A stretch of DNA of 15,521 bases from JBCBXA01 sp039816825 (GCA_039816825.1 JBCBXA010000069.1:1-15521), one strand, 5' to 3'. Positions 1-7,678 are shown, numbered from the stretch's first letter. Notes: a model not told the origin generated them from the sequence alone. A program made the numbers and translations.

Positions 1-34
1 GCGTGCTCTCATGCGATATCAAGGAAGCACTAAG

Positions 35-220
35 ATGTGCTTCCTCTTTGCATTTGTGGGCCTTTCGGGGGCTGGCGCGGGCCTGTGCCGTTCGGGTGGT
101 GGCGCACGCCTTGTAGCTGCTTTGCCGCCGCTGCTCACACCAGTATCCACTGCATCCGATACGCGTCAGCACTGCACATCGTTTTTGCGCATGCCGCTTA
201 CAGCAGGTGTCCTGAAATGA
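35..220 (+). CDS. possible small hypothetical protein, 61 aa
   Basis: This is a possible short gene starting with ATG, with an AAGGA Shine-Dalgarno-like stretch about 8 bases upstream. Its stop overlaps the next start as ATGA at 217-220, the usual arrangement of translationally coupled genes. The product begins MCFLFAFVGLSGAGAG, which is hydrophobic and glycine-rich, and the rest is of low complexity. I recognise no family. Codon third positions are only moderately G/C rich, so coding potential is weak. The overlap and the SD are the only arguments for it. It may instead be upstream non-coding sequence or the tail of a phage-derived region cut by the window edge. Confidence 0.25.
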   Translation: MCFLFAFVGLSGAGAGLCRSGGGARLVAALPPLLTPVSTASDTRQHCTSFLRMPLTAGVLK

Positions 221-687
221 GTGTCGAAATCCGCCCGCTTGAGGATGACGATCTGCGGCATCTGGCCGGGCGTCTACGTCCTATGGACCTGCTGGAAGTG
301 CGCGCGCACGTCCCCAACGGCCCATTGGACGAAGTGCTTGTGGAGGCAGGTCGCAAAAGCTCTCGCGGCCGAGTGGGCTTTTTCAATGGCGACATGGTCG
401 CGTGTTGGGCCGTTATGCCGCACAACGGCTCCGAAACCGAAGCCACGCCATGGCTTTTGGCGACAGACGCCATCGACCACCCAGATGTGCGCCGCGCATT
501 TCTGGCTCATGGTTCGAAAGAGCTGCGTAAGCTCACCGAAGGTTTTGAATATCTCTGGAACTACGTGCACCGCGAAAACGACGTGGCCCGGCGGTGGCTG
601 CGCTTCATGGGCTTCGAGTTCCGCGACACGAAACAATACATGATGTCGGGCGAACATTTCGTCCGCTTTGAGATGAGGACGTCCTAA
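217..687 (+). CDS. phage T7 gp13-like (DUF2833 family) protein
   Basis: This is a 156-aa protein resembling the T7-type gp13 internal virion protein family, which has a GNAT-like fold. The sequence shows the family's C-terminal pattern: LWNYV at about residues 113-117, then a polar turn, then WLRFMGFEFRD at 127-137, where an alpha-helix leads into a strand. The length is close to T7 gp13 (about 140 aa). An open frame runs further upstream from a GTG at 37, but the ATG at 217 begins the recognisable N-terminus (MSVEIRPLEDDD) and overlaps the preceding stop, so I chose it. Its stop overlaps the next ATG as TAATG, implying translational coupling to the beta-helix gene. No other virion gene is visible, so it may be a prophage remnant or a domesticated protein. 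Function here is unknown; a GNAT acyltransferase is the alternative. Family recognition is from memory of the motif. Confidence 0.72.
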   Translation: MSVEIRPLEDDDLRHLAGRLRPMDLLEVRAHVPNGPLDEVLVEAGRKSSRGRVGFFNGDMVACWAVMPHNGSETEATPWLLATDAIDHPDVRRAFLAHGSKELRKLTEGFEYLWNYVHRENDVARRWLRFMGFEFRDTKQYMMSGEHFVRFEMRTS

Positions 688-3600
688 TGTGCTTTGCAGG
701 TGGTTCCAGTTCTGTTGCCGTCGCATCATCTGATCGTCAGAACACAGATGATACTGTTGTCATTTTGCCAGATGACAATCTGCCCGAACCTGCGCCTGCG
801 CCGCAGCCGGAACCAGAGCCTGCGCCGCAGCCAGAGCCGCAGCCGGAACCAGAGCCTGCGCCGCAGCCAGAGCCGCAGCCGGAACCAGAGCCTGCACCGC
901 AGCCGGAACCAGCGCCAGAGCCTGAACCAGCGCCAGAGCCCGAACCTGAGCCACAGCCAGAGCCTGAACCAGAGCCTGAGCCTGAACCTGAGCCGCAGCC
1001 CGAACCGGCGCCTCAACCTGAGCCTCAGCCCGAACCTGAGCCCAATGAGACCGGCGGAAGCCAGCCGATCGCCCAGAACATGGACATCGCCGCCGGGCGG
1101 GTGACGACACTCGACACGGGCCTTGAGAATGTCGCCTCGATCGAGATCACAGAACTGCCCGAAATCGGCAACCTGACGGTCAACCCTGACAATACGCTGG
1201 CCCTGGTCCTGACCAGCACCGATTATTCGGGTCCGCTCTCATTCCAGTATGACGCAACCTTCGCTGACGGCACGAGCCAGAGCTTTGACTATACGGTCGA
1301 CGTGCAACCCCTGATCGCGCTCAAGGGATGGTCTACTGGTGAATCCGTTTACATGCTGGAGACCGATGAAGAGGGTAATCTTGTCGTCGAGCATGGCGAT
1401 GTCCACCGGACGGTCCATGTTTCTGACAGCGATACAGCTCTTTCGAAATCGGATATCGCCGCGCTGGAGGGTTTGGACGGGGACAGTCTCTCTGGCAAAG
1501 CATTGCGTGCGATATTGATGGAGAACCCGGAATACGGTGCCACGCCTGATATGGCGCTCGACCAGAACGTCGGGATGGAGCTGTGGGACGAACTCAATCA
1601 GGAACCCGGGTCGAATTGGCTCCTGCTCGAACGGGGCTATGATTATGACGATATCAAACTCATCCCCAACAATTCGGCTGGGGAGTCGGAGCTACATCCG
1701 ATGTATATCGGTGCCTTCGGTGAGGGGGCCCCGCCGAAAATGGTCGGCGAGGAACTGCGTATGTACCGTGGCGAGAGCAACGTCGTCATAGAAGACCTCG
1801 AATTCGCCACGCACATCAGTATCCTCGGCGCCGAAAATGTGATATTTAACAACATCATCGTCGACGAGCACCAACTGACCGTCCAAGGCGGTACCGACAC
1901 GCGGCTGGAGGGGATCACCGTCCGAGACTCCGTCCTTCACGAATCGGCCCAAGACGCACCGAAAAACGAAGTCTGGGGAGACGATGATCGTATCCAGGGC
2001 ATATTCGCCAAGGCGATCGACGGTTTTCTGTTGGAAAATATCGTCGTGGATCATTCGGGATGGGAGGCGGACTACAAGTATGATGGGGATGGCGATTTTG
2101 GCCAGGCGCCAAGCAAGATGAGCCACAACATCTACATGACGAACGACCTGTCTGACATCACCATGCGCGACAGCATCATCATGCGCGGCTCGTCCTACGG
2201 TGTGCAATTCCGGTCCGGCGGCTTTGTCGAAGACAATGTGTTTATCGACAACAACGCAGCTTTTTATACGTCGGGTGGAGACGGAGATGGCCATTTCGGC
2301 TTTGTTGCCGACAATCTGGTCACCTCAGGTGCCGCGAAAGAATCCGAGAGCGGCGCTGCCCTGACGTTCGGCATAGGCTTGGTGGACGACGACACGTTGC
2401 TCGATAACATTGTCACGCATCTGGCCGATCCCAACAATCCCGATGAGTTCGATGCAAAAGAAGGCAATGGATGGGCTTTGGACACGCGTCCGGACAGCTA
2501 TTACGATGATACCATCGTCTACAACTGGACGGCGCAGAATTTCATCGGAAACGATGGCCTAATGGCGAAGAACGCCGATCGAAATGTAGACGGCCTGGAT
2601 ACCGACCTGGCCGACCAGACGACCATCCAGAATTTCACCGCCGACCTGCTTGGGCAGTCGACGGCAACCATCGACGATCTGGGCCAATACCTGCGCACCC
2701 AGATCGAGGATGATCAACTCGACCCGGTGACCGCCGACGAGATCGTCGCCTATTTCCAGGAGACGTTTGGAATCGCCCCGGATGTGCGCTTCTCTGAGGA
2801 AACCCTGCGCTTTGTGCCCAACGACCTCGGTGACGGGGTGCGCTGGGACAACCGGATCAACTGGTCCACAGAGGACCTTCCAGGCACGGTCGAGGGCGAC
2901 AGCGTCGATCTGGCGGGCAATTGGGTCATCTTCGCGACAACCAACGCAACGGTGCAGGACCTCGACTTTGGATCGGGTGGGCAGCTTGCCGTCACAAGCG
3001 GGCGGCTCGACGTTGAGGGCGAGACAAGCGTCGGTGCCAACGGGGGCGAGATCGATGTCAGTGGCGCTGGCCAGATCTGGATGAACGCCTACAGCGATGA
3101 CGATGCGCTGGACATCGATGTCGACGGGGGCCGTTTTGCAAATACCGGGGTCTTCGAGGGCCTGCTGGACCTGCATGTCACCGATGGCCAGGCGCTTCTC
3201 GGTGTCGACGATGCCGTGATGGAACTTGGCCAGGACAGCAGTCTGACGGTTGTCGGAGATGACGCGAAGGTCGGCTTTGACGGCGAAGCAGGCGGCGTAT
3301 CGCTCCTGCGTATGGAAAGCGGAAGCGAATTGCGCATGGCGGCGGGAGAAGACGGGTTTTCCACGATCGGGGAATTCCGCTCCGGGGCGCATGAAAACGA
3401 TGATCCCGATGTTCTGTCTGCCCTCGACATCGGCGAAGGGGCGCTTCTCATTGATGTCGCCGAGATCGCGGGGGGCGCTGCCCGGGACGACATCCTCATC
3501 GATACCGATGAGATCGCCGGTATGTTCGACAATGTCGAGTTCATCGGTCTGGGGTCTGACCAGGACGCCACGCTGGTCGTCGATTACGACACCGACACAG

Positions 3601-3800
3601 TGACACTGTCGCTCGGCGAGGCCGGTGAAGGTACCGGGGCGATGGATGTAGCCACGGTCGGCAATATGCTCAACGCGGCCGACAGCGCGGAGATCTGGGC
3701 CGTCCTCACCGAGGGGCAAGGCACCTATGAAGAACTCGACGCCTCCACGCCCGATGCCATCCCTGGCGAGCAAGAGGACTTTGAGGATGCCATGGTGTGA
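687..3800 (+). CDS. Pro-Glu-repeat protein with right-handed parallel beta-helix
   Basis: This is a 1037-aa acidic protein, probably exported and possibly an adhesin or polysaccharide-active enzyme. A short N-terminus, MCFAGGSSSVAVASS, is followed by a Pro-Glu/Gln/Ala repeat tract at about residues 33-119. An Ig/cadherin-like beta segment spans about 121-207. A mixed segment follows, then right-handed beta-helix coils at about 355-620, seen as repeated strands such as NVVIEDLEFA, NVIFNNIIVD and LEGITVRDSV. The last part, from about 700, is a beta-rich domain starting near GVRWDNRINWS with many short glycine-punctuated strands, similar to pectate-lyase/autotransporter-type repeats. I see no Sec signal peptide, lipobox, RTX repeats, LPXTG or PEP-CTERM/VPLPA tail, so the export route is unclear. 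A GAGGA Shine-Dalgarno lies 8 bases before the ATG, which overlaps the upstream stop (TAATG). No catalytic residues can be assigned by eye. Confidence 0.9.
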   Translation: MCFAGGSSSVAVASSDRQNTDDTVVILPDDNLPEPAPAPQPEPEPAPQPEPQPEPEPAPQPEPQPEPEPAPQPEPAPEPEPAPEPEPEPQPEPEPEPEPEPEPQPEPAPQPEPQPEPEPNETGGSQPIAQNMDIAAGRVTTLDTGLENVASIEITELPEIGNLTVNPDNTLALVLTSTDYSGPLSFQYDATFADGTSQSFDYTVDVQPLIALKGWSTGESVYMLETDEEGNLVVEHGDVHRTVHVSDSDTALSKSDIAALEGLDGDSLSGKALRAILMENPEYGATPDMALDQNVGMELWDELNQEPGSNWLLLERGYDYDDIKLIPNNSAGESELHPMYIGAFGEGAPPKMVGEELRMYRGESNVVIEDLEFATHISILGAENVIFNNIIVDEHQLTVQGGTDTRLEGITVRDSVLHESAQDAPKNEVWGDDDRIQGIFAKAIDGFLLENIVVDHSGWEADYKYDGDGDFGQAPSKMSHNIYMTNDLSDITMRDSIIMRGSSYGVQFRSGGFVEDNVFIDNNAAFYTSGGDGDGHFGFVADNLVTSGAAKESESGAALTFGIGLVDDDTLLDNIVTHLADPNNPDEFDAKEGNGWALDTRPDSYYDDTIVYNWTAQNFIGNDGLMAKNADRNVDGLDTDLADQTTIQNFTADLLGQSTATIDDLGQYLRTQIEDDQLDPVTADEIVAYFQETFGIAPDVRFSEETLRFVPNDLGDGVRWDNRINWSTEDLPGTVEGDSVDLAGNWVIFATTNATVQDLDFGSGGQLAVTSGRLDVEGETSVGANGGEIDVSGAGQIWMNAYSDDDALDIDVDGGRFANTGVFEGLLDLHVTDGQALLGVDDAVMELGQDSSLTVVGDDAKVGFDGEAGGVSLLRMESGSELRMAAGEDGFSTIGEFRSGAHENDDPDVLSALDIGEGALLIDVAEIAGGAARDDILIDTDEIAGMFDNVEFIGLGSDQDATLVVDYDTDTVTLSLGEAGEGTGAMDVATVGNMLNAADSAEIWAVLTEGQGTYEELDASTPDAIPGEQEDFEDAMV
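783..1043 (+). repeat. Pro-Glu coding low-complexity repeat, with 36-bp tandem units at 801-908
   Basis: The DNA encoding the Pro-Glu tract is a degenerate tandem array based on CCG/CAG/GAG/CCT codons. Units at 801-836 and 837-872 are identical over 36 bp, and the unit at 873-908 is a close third copy. Further on the pattern shortens to irregular 6- and 12-base periods. The identical units imply recent duplication by slippage or unequal exchange, so copy number is likely to vary between strains. At protein level it gives an extended, rigid, acidic linker comparable to TonB-type Pro-Glu spacers. Confidence 0.9.
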
Positions 3801-3928
3801 GCTTGCAGAACGTGCGCGCCTGCCTGTGCGCAGCCAGCAGGATGCCCGGTCAGTGGCCATCGTGAACGGGTGGGTCTGCCGCAAAGCCCCCCAAGGATAG
3901 CGAAACCACTTCAGACCTCAGTGCATGA

Positions 3929-3954
3929 GCCCCGGATTTTCCCAAACCCGGGGC
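3929..3954 (+). terminator. possible hairpin terminator after the beta-helix gene
   Basis: A 7-bp perfect inverted repeat, GCCCCGG (3929-3935) and CCGGGGC (3948-3954), encloses a 12-base A/T-rich loop about 130 bases after the stop codon. No T-tract follows, so this is a weak intrinsic terminator or simply an RNA hairpin. Confidence 0.4.
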
Positions 3955-3970
3955 AGGCCGCACACTGCCG

Positions 3971-4162
3971 TTGCAAAACGACGGTCTCGGGCTGGTTCTC
4001 ATCAATGGCGGGACCGTCACGATCGCCGGAAGGTCTCCGCTGGGGCATCATGCGATGCAGCAAGAGTCCAAGATGTTCTTTTGGGTGGATGCGAGCAAGG
4101 CGACGGCATATAATTACGAGGCGCGCCAAGGCCGCATCAACGCGGTAATTTTGCTGCGATAG
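3971..4162 (+). CDS. questionable 63-aa hypothetical protein
   Basis: This open frame starts at a TTG and ends at a TAG at 4160-4162. The frame is open back to a TGA at 3926 but has no ATG in that part. The C-terminal half (SKMFFWVDASKATAYNYEAR) looks protein-like, and its codons resemble neighbouring genes, but I recognise no family. A TATAAT promoter-like box lies within it, and it is directly upstream of the sulfotransferase gene. It could be a small gene, a decayed gene remnant, or simply leader sequence. An internal ATG at 4053 would give a shorter 36-aa product. Confidence 0.2.
   Translation: MQNDGLGLVLINGGTVTIAGRSPLGHHAMQQESKMFFWVDASKATAYNYEARQGRINAVILLR
4086..4114 (+). promoter_or_regulatory. 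possible sigma-70 type promoter for the sulfotransferase
   Basis: A perfect -10 hexamer TATAAT sits at 4109-4114, with a poor -35 match (TGGATG, 4086-4091) at 17-bp spacing. This would start transcription near 4120, leaving a leader of about 70 bases before the ATG at 4193. A perfect -10 is unusual in this G+C-rich sequence. Confidence 0.3.
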
Positions 4163-4169
4163 CACCATG

Positions 4170-4183
4170 TTAACCATTAATGG
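4170..4183 (+). promoter_or_regulatory. CtrA-like TTAACCAT motif overlapping the palindrome CCATTAATGG
   Basis: TTAACCAT at 4170-4177 matches the 8-mer associated with CtrA, the alphaproteobacterial cell-cycle and motility regulator. It overlaps a perfect 10-bp palindrome, CCATTAATGG (4174-4183). The site lies 15-22 bases before the sulfotransferase start codon, where a bound protein would block transcription or act on a downstream promoter. The TTAA half-sites are 3 bases apart, not the classical 7, so CtrA binding is only a suggestion. Confidence 0.35.
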
Positions 4184-4192
4184 ACCGTTGCA

Positions 4193-5179
4193 ATGACATC
4201 GACCCCCCAGCCCGCCGGATCCGGTAAAAACGGCGCCAAAGAGGCAGACACCCAAGGACTATGTGTGATGTTTGGGGCCCTGCGCTCAGGCACGTCAATG
4301 CTGCGGCTGATGCTGAATGGACATCCGCGCCTGATCTGTCCGGGGGAAACGGATTTTCTGGTCGACTTCCTGCAGCAGGCGCCCGATGGCTCGTGGCATT
4401 ACGATCTCGAAAGGCTGTCAGAAAACAGGATATTCCGATCTTCTCGGGCCAACCTGCCGGAGACGGCGGATGCCGCCACGGCCTTCAAGGCGATGCTGGC
4501 GGACCTGCGCGGGGACGAGCCGGGCACGCTCGTTCTGGTTCTGCATCGCAATCTGGGGCGGCTCCTGGATTTGGTCCCTGACATCCCGGCCATACACATT
4601 CTCCGGGACCCGCGCGACGTGGCCCGCTCGACCATCGGGATGGGGTGGTCAGGTCATGTCTATTTCGGCACCGAGTTCTGGATGGAAACTGAACACGAAT
4701 GGGATCGCAATGTGGCCCGGATTTCCGAGGACCGGCAGATCGAGACGCGCTACGAAGACCTTGTGCGGGATCCCGAGGCGGCCTTGGGTGAGATATCCAC
4801 CTTCCTCGGGGAGGACTATGACCCGGGCATGCTGAGCTATCCCGATTACACCACTTATGACCGCCCGGACCCTGCCCTTGCCGAGCAATGGCGCAGGAAG
4901 TTGAGCCCGAACGAGTTGGGCCTTGTCGAACCCCTGTTCGGCGACCTTCTCGAAGGTCGGGGCTATACGCCAAGCGGCGAACCCCCGAGAACACCGGGAC
5001 AAATCGAATGGCTGCGCATGTGGGTGAAGCACAAACGCTCCGTCTGGCGGTTCCGGATCAACAAGTTTGGCCTTCACGATCCACTGATCGTGGCGATTGC
5101 CAAACGTGTCGGCCTCGCCCATCTCACGCTTCCGGCGCAGCGTCGCATGCGCGAGATCACCCAACAGAACCTCAAGTAA
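4193..5179 (+). CDS. sulfotransferase family protein
   Basis: This 328-aa protein probably transfers a sulfuryl group from PAPS to a carbohydrate or other small acceptor. The 5'-phosphosulfate-binding loop is visible as FGALRSGTSMLRLMLNGHP (residues 27-45), the bacterial P-loop-like form of this motif. The 3'-phosphate-binding motif is ILRDPRDVARST (136-147). The length is normal for bacterial sulfotransferases. I see no signal peptide or membrane segment, so it should be cytoplasmic. The start has no strong Shine-Dalgarno, but the next candidate Met (in CVMFGAL) falls at the edge of the PAPS loop, so the ATG at 4193 is preferred. Among EPS genes, a role in sulfating a surface polysaccharide is plausible, but the replication module separates it from them and the acceptor is unknown. 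It converges with parB. Confidence 0.88.
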   Translation: MTSTPQPAGSGKNGAKEADTQGLCVMFGALRSGTSMLRLMLNGHPRLICPGETDFLVDFLQQAPDGSWHYDLERLSENRIFRSSRANLPETADAATAFKAMLADLRGDEPGTLVLVLHRNLGRLLDLVPDIPAIHILRDPRDVARSTIGMGWSGHVYFGTEFWMETEHEWDRNVARISEDRQIETRYEDLVRDPEAALGEISTFLGEDYDPGMLSYPDYTTYDRPDPALAEQWRRKLSPNELGLVEPLFGDLLEGRGYTPSGEPPRTPGQIEWLRMWVKHKRSVWRFRINKFGLHDPLIVAIAKRVGLAHLTLPAQRRMREITQQNLK

Positions 5180-5197
5180 TTCCCATCCGGTCTGCCA

Positions 5198-5216
5198 GCG
5201 CCCTGCCCAGGGGCGC
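5198..5216. terminator. hairpin between convergent sulfotransferase and parB genes
   Basis: A 6-bp perfect stem, GCGCCC (5198-5203) and GGGCGC (5211-5216), has a 7-base loop. It lies 18 bases after the sulfotransferase stop and 33 bases beyond the parB stop. The convergent setting suits a bidirectional terminator, though neither side has a T-tract. Confidence 0.5.
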
Positions 5217-5231
5217 CAGGACATCCACGTC

Positions 5232-5249
5232 CGTTTCGCATGCGAAACG
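5232..5249. other. candidate parS centromere, copy 1
   Basis: CGTTTCGCATGCGAAACG is a perfect 18-bp palindrome immediately next to the parB stop codon (5250-5252). Its 14-bp core TTTCGCATGCGAAA recurs once in the window, inside repA (8616-8631). Perfect palindromes of about 14-16 bp beside parB are typical ParB binding sites. The outline GTT-N10-AAC resembles parS of alphaproteobacterial repABC plasmids but has an AT rather than a GC centre. Confidence 0.75.
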
Positions 5250-6254
5250 TCAGTTGGGTTCGTGTCCGGCGGCCCGCGCCACAAGCCAGGCTTCCAGGTC
5301 GCGCTGTAACCTGTCGGTGACACCAGCCCCCGACAGAACCACCCTGCCCCGCTGGACCTGTATCTTGAGATTCCCGGCAATCTCCCGCGGTGCATCCGGT
5401 TTCGCCTTGCCGACACTGGCCTTGCCCGACAGCCGCTCCAACGCGGTTTCGAGCGCGGCGCGCTCACTGCCCGCGTCCTCCGCTGCCACCGATGTCAGCA
5501 CATCCGCAAGGCGCGTCACGGCCCCTGCGTCCCGGTCAATCGCTGCAACAAGTGCGAGGCCGAGCCGTTCGGGGATGGCGGCAGGGAACCGCAACATACC
5601 CCCCAGTGCTTCATGCAGCCGCACGAAAGAGCCGATCTTGGACCGTTTTGCCGGACTTGCGGTGGAGAATAGCGCCGCGATGGCGGCGGATGCATCGGAA
5701 TAAAGGCCCAGCTGCGCCGCCTCAAAGGCCAGTCGGGCACGTTCGTAAAACGAGATACCGGCGCGGATTTCATTTTCCTCGACCATCGCGAGATAGGCCT
5801 CGGCAGAGGTCTCGGGCTGCCGGACAAGCGCCAGAACCTCCGCCGCTCCGATGGCTCTGAGCGCCATGACACGCCGCAGCCCCGAGATGAGCCCATAGCG
5901 CGCCTCCCCTGCCCCGCCATCGCCCGCATCCAGCAACACGACTTCAACAGGCACCTGCTGCCCGCGCGCGCGCAGCGATGCCTCCAGCGCCGCCATGTCA
6001 TCGAGGTCGAAGGCCACGCGGTCCCGCACCAGATGCGCCGTTTCGATCGCATCAAGCGACAGCTTCACGATCAAGCGCCCCTCTTCGCGGGCCTCGGTCA
6101 AGGCGCGGGAGACATCCTCAAAGGCGGAGTGCTCTGCCGCTTCCGCCGCGATACGGGCGATGGGCGGACGTTCGGAAACAGGGTCTAAACTGTTTGTTAG
6201 AGCCTGCTCCGAGCCACCAATCAATGCCGGTGTAAGCCGTTTGCGCTTGGCCAT
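5250..6254 (-). CDS. parB: ParB/RepB family plasmid partition protein
   Basis: This 334-aa DNA-binding protein should bind a centromere (parS) and work with ParA to segregate the replicon. The N-terminal ParB/Srx-type nuclease-fold domain holds the motif GLRRVMA (residues 125-131, the usual GxRR box for CTP and DNA contact) and ENEIRAGISFYERA (160-173, the ENxxR stretch before the helix-turn-helix). The middle part (about 170-240) is helical and should carry the HTH. The C-terminus (from about 290) resembles the ParB/RepB dimerisation region. The start follows a strong GGAGGGGG-type Shine-Dalgarno only 12 bases after the parA stop, so parA-parB form an operon transcribed away from repA. A candidate parS directly follows its stop. 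The short N-terminal lysine/arginine patch is normal for plasmid ParBs. Confidence 0.93.
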   Translation of the reverse strand: MAKRKRLTPALIGGSEQALTNSLDPVSERPPIARIAAEAAEHSAFEDVSRALTEAREEGRLIVKLSLDAIETAHLVRDRVAFDLDDMAALEASLRARGQQVPVEVVLLDAGDGGAGEARYGLISGLRRVMALRAIGAAEVLALVRQPETSAEAYLAMVEENEIRAGISFYERARLAFEAAQLGLYSDASAAIAALFSTASPAKRSKIGSFVRLHEALGGMLRFPAAIPERLGLALVAAIDRDAGAVTRLADVLTSVAAEDAGSERAALETALERLSGKASVGKAKPDAPREIAGNLKIQVQRGRVVLSGAGVTDRLQRDLEAWLVARAAGHEPN

Positions 6255-6266
6255 GATCCCCCTCCT

Positions 6267-7652
6267 CTACTCTGCCGCCCGGGCGGCGGCCAGCTCATCA
6301 CGGCGCCACGCGCCGACCAGCAGCCGCTTGAAGCCTGCATAGGTCTCGTCAAAGGCCGCCCGGCCCCTGGCATAGGTCTCGCGATTGAAATCCCGATAAT
6401 CAGCCTCGTAGATGCCCGAGACCTGCTCACCCGCCTGTCCGATGAGCGCGGTGAAATCCTGTCGGTATGGGCTCAGCCCGGCGCCCATATAGGCTTGCAT
6501 CAGCGCGGCCATCTCTGCCTGCTGTGCGCCGTCAAAGCGGGTGATCACCGCGCGCACCGCATCCCATTCAAACCGGGTCTCGGACAGGCCCAGAGCGCGG
6601 GCGGCCATATTCTCGCTGTCTTCGATGGAACTGAACGTGGCGTGGAGCATGTCGAAAAACCGCCCCGTGCTGTCAAATTCCAGAAAGCTCGCGCCGAGGG
6701 GCACCAAAAGGATATCGGCTGCCGCCAGCGCATTGATCGTCAGATAGCCCAGGGCAGGGGGGGTATCGAGGATCACCAGGTCATAGTCGTCCAGGGCCCC
6801 ATCAGCCTCCAGCCGGGCGCTCAGCGCCTCCCACAGCTTCCAGGAGCGGCTGGCCATGCGCCAGACGGGGATCTGGAACTCGGCCCAATAAAGATCAAGC
6901 TGCGCACCGATCAGGTCGATATTGGGCCAATGGGTCTTTTGGATGATGTCCCGGGTCGAGAGTTTCAGCGCCTCATCCAGTGTTTCATCCAGTGCCTGGG
7001 GGGCCTCGCCCCGATCCAGACGCCGGCGATTGTCTTCGCGCAGATGCTCACCGTAATGGCGCGCCAGAAGCGGAAAGATCGTCTGCCATTCATCCGCGAT
7101 GCGCCCGCCAAAGATTGATGTCATCGAGCCCTGGCTATCAAGATCCAACACCAGCACCCGGTACCCGTCCAAAGCCGCAGACATCGCCAGATGGGCCGCC
7201 GTTGAGGTCTTGCCGACCCCGCCCTTGAAATTGGCCACCGCCGCGATCTTGGCGGGCAGCCCGGCGGGGCGATAGGGCAGATACCCTTTCGCCTTCGATC
7301 CTTCGGCTGCGAAATGTGCGCGCAGCCGCAGCACCTCGTCCAAGGTGAACCATTTCGCGCCACCCTCGGTTTCTGTCAGCCCCTGTGGCAGGTCGGGGTT
7401 CTGGCGCAGTACCCGCCGGAAATGGGCAGGGGCGACGGGGATCAGATAGCGGGTGATTTCCCAGGTCGAAAACCGTCTGAGCACCTTCTGCCCGCGATCA
7501 TCCAGACCGCGCCCGGTGAGATCGGACCGCCCCTTGGCGCAAGCCTCGGCAAGTGTTTGAAATGTCCTTGTGGTGGTTGGTCCCCCGATCTCGTTCAGCG
7601 CTCGATCGGGGCTGATTGAGAAATACGGGGGCACATCATCTGTCTGACTCAT
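6267..7652 (-). CDS. parA: ParA family partition ATPase
   Basis: This 461-aa Walker-type ATPase would drive plasmid segregation and probably repress its own operon. The deviant Walker A motif is KGGVGKTS (residues 143-150), the second-lysine form typical of ParA. The A' motif is LVLDLDSQGS (167-176) and Walker B is LVILDTPP (292-299). About 130 residues precede the ATPase domain, and they contain a helix-turn-helix-like region (around 60-115, FTLDEVLRLRAHF). This is the large P1-type ParA architecture that usually includes autoregulation. The family length is 390-470 aa, so it is complete. The ATG at 7652 has only a weak Shine-Dalgarno. It is divergent from repA across the origin, and an inverted repeat just upstream may be its operator. 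Confidence 0.94.
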   Translation of the reverse strand: MSQTDDVPPYFSISPDRALNEIGGPTTTRTFQTLAEACAKGRSDLTGRGLDDRGQKVLRRFSTWEITRYLIPVAPAHFRRVLRQNPDLPQGLTETEGGAKWFTLDEVLRLRAHFAAEGSKAKGYLPYRPAGLPAKIAAVANFKGGVGKTSTAAHLAMSAALDGYRVLVLDLDSQGSMTSIFGGRIADEWQTIFPLLARHYGEHLREDNRRRLDRGEAPQALDETLDEALKLSTRDIIQKTHWPNIDLIGAQLDLYWAEFQIPVWRMASRSWKLWEALSARLEADGALDDYDLVILDTPPALGYLTINALAAADILLVPLGASFLEFDSTGRFFDMLHATFSSIEDSENMAARALGLSETRFEWDAVRAVITRFDGAQQAEMAALMQAYMGAGLSPYRQDFTALIGQAGEQVSGIYEADYRDFNRETYARGRAAFDETYAGFKRLLVGAWRRDELAAARAAE

Positions 7653-7678
7653 GGAATGCCCTGTCTGCTCGATGTTCT

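Larger units (their letters stand above)
3801..4192. other. gene-poor interval between the beta-helix and sulfotransferase genes
   Basis: About 390 bases lack a convincing gene. The interval holds a G+C-rich hairpin (3929-3954), a weak TTG-started frame (3971-4162), a TATAAT box (4109-4114) and a TTAACCAT motif (4170-4177), each listed separately. The first 100 bases after the beta-helix stop show nothing else I can assign. Confidence 0.7.

Noticed and set aside
783..1043. Possible CRISPR array
   Set aside because: The repeats are contiguous coding Pro-Glu units without unique spacers.
726..1110. Arg/Leu-rich and Ala/Gln-rich frames opposite the Pro-Glu tract
   Set aside because: These are reverse readings of the low-complexity repeat and have no independent coding evidence.
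2559..3884. 441-aa open frame on the minus strand opposite the beta-helix gene
   Set aside because: It lies wholly opposite a well-supported coding sequence and its product shows no family features. High G+C content produces long antisense frames.
4888..5703. 271-aa plus-strand frame across the sulfotransferase end and parB
   Set aside because: It overlaps two well-supported genes in other frames and gives a Ser/Arg/Ala-rich product without family features.
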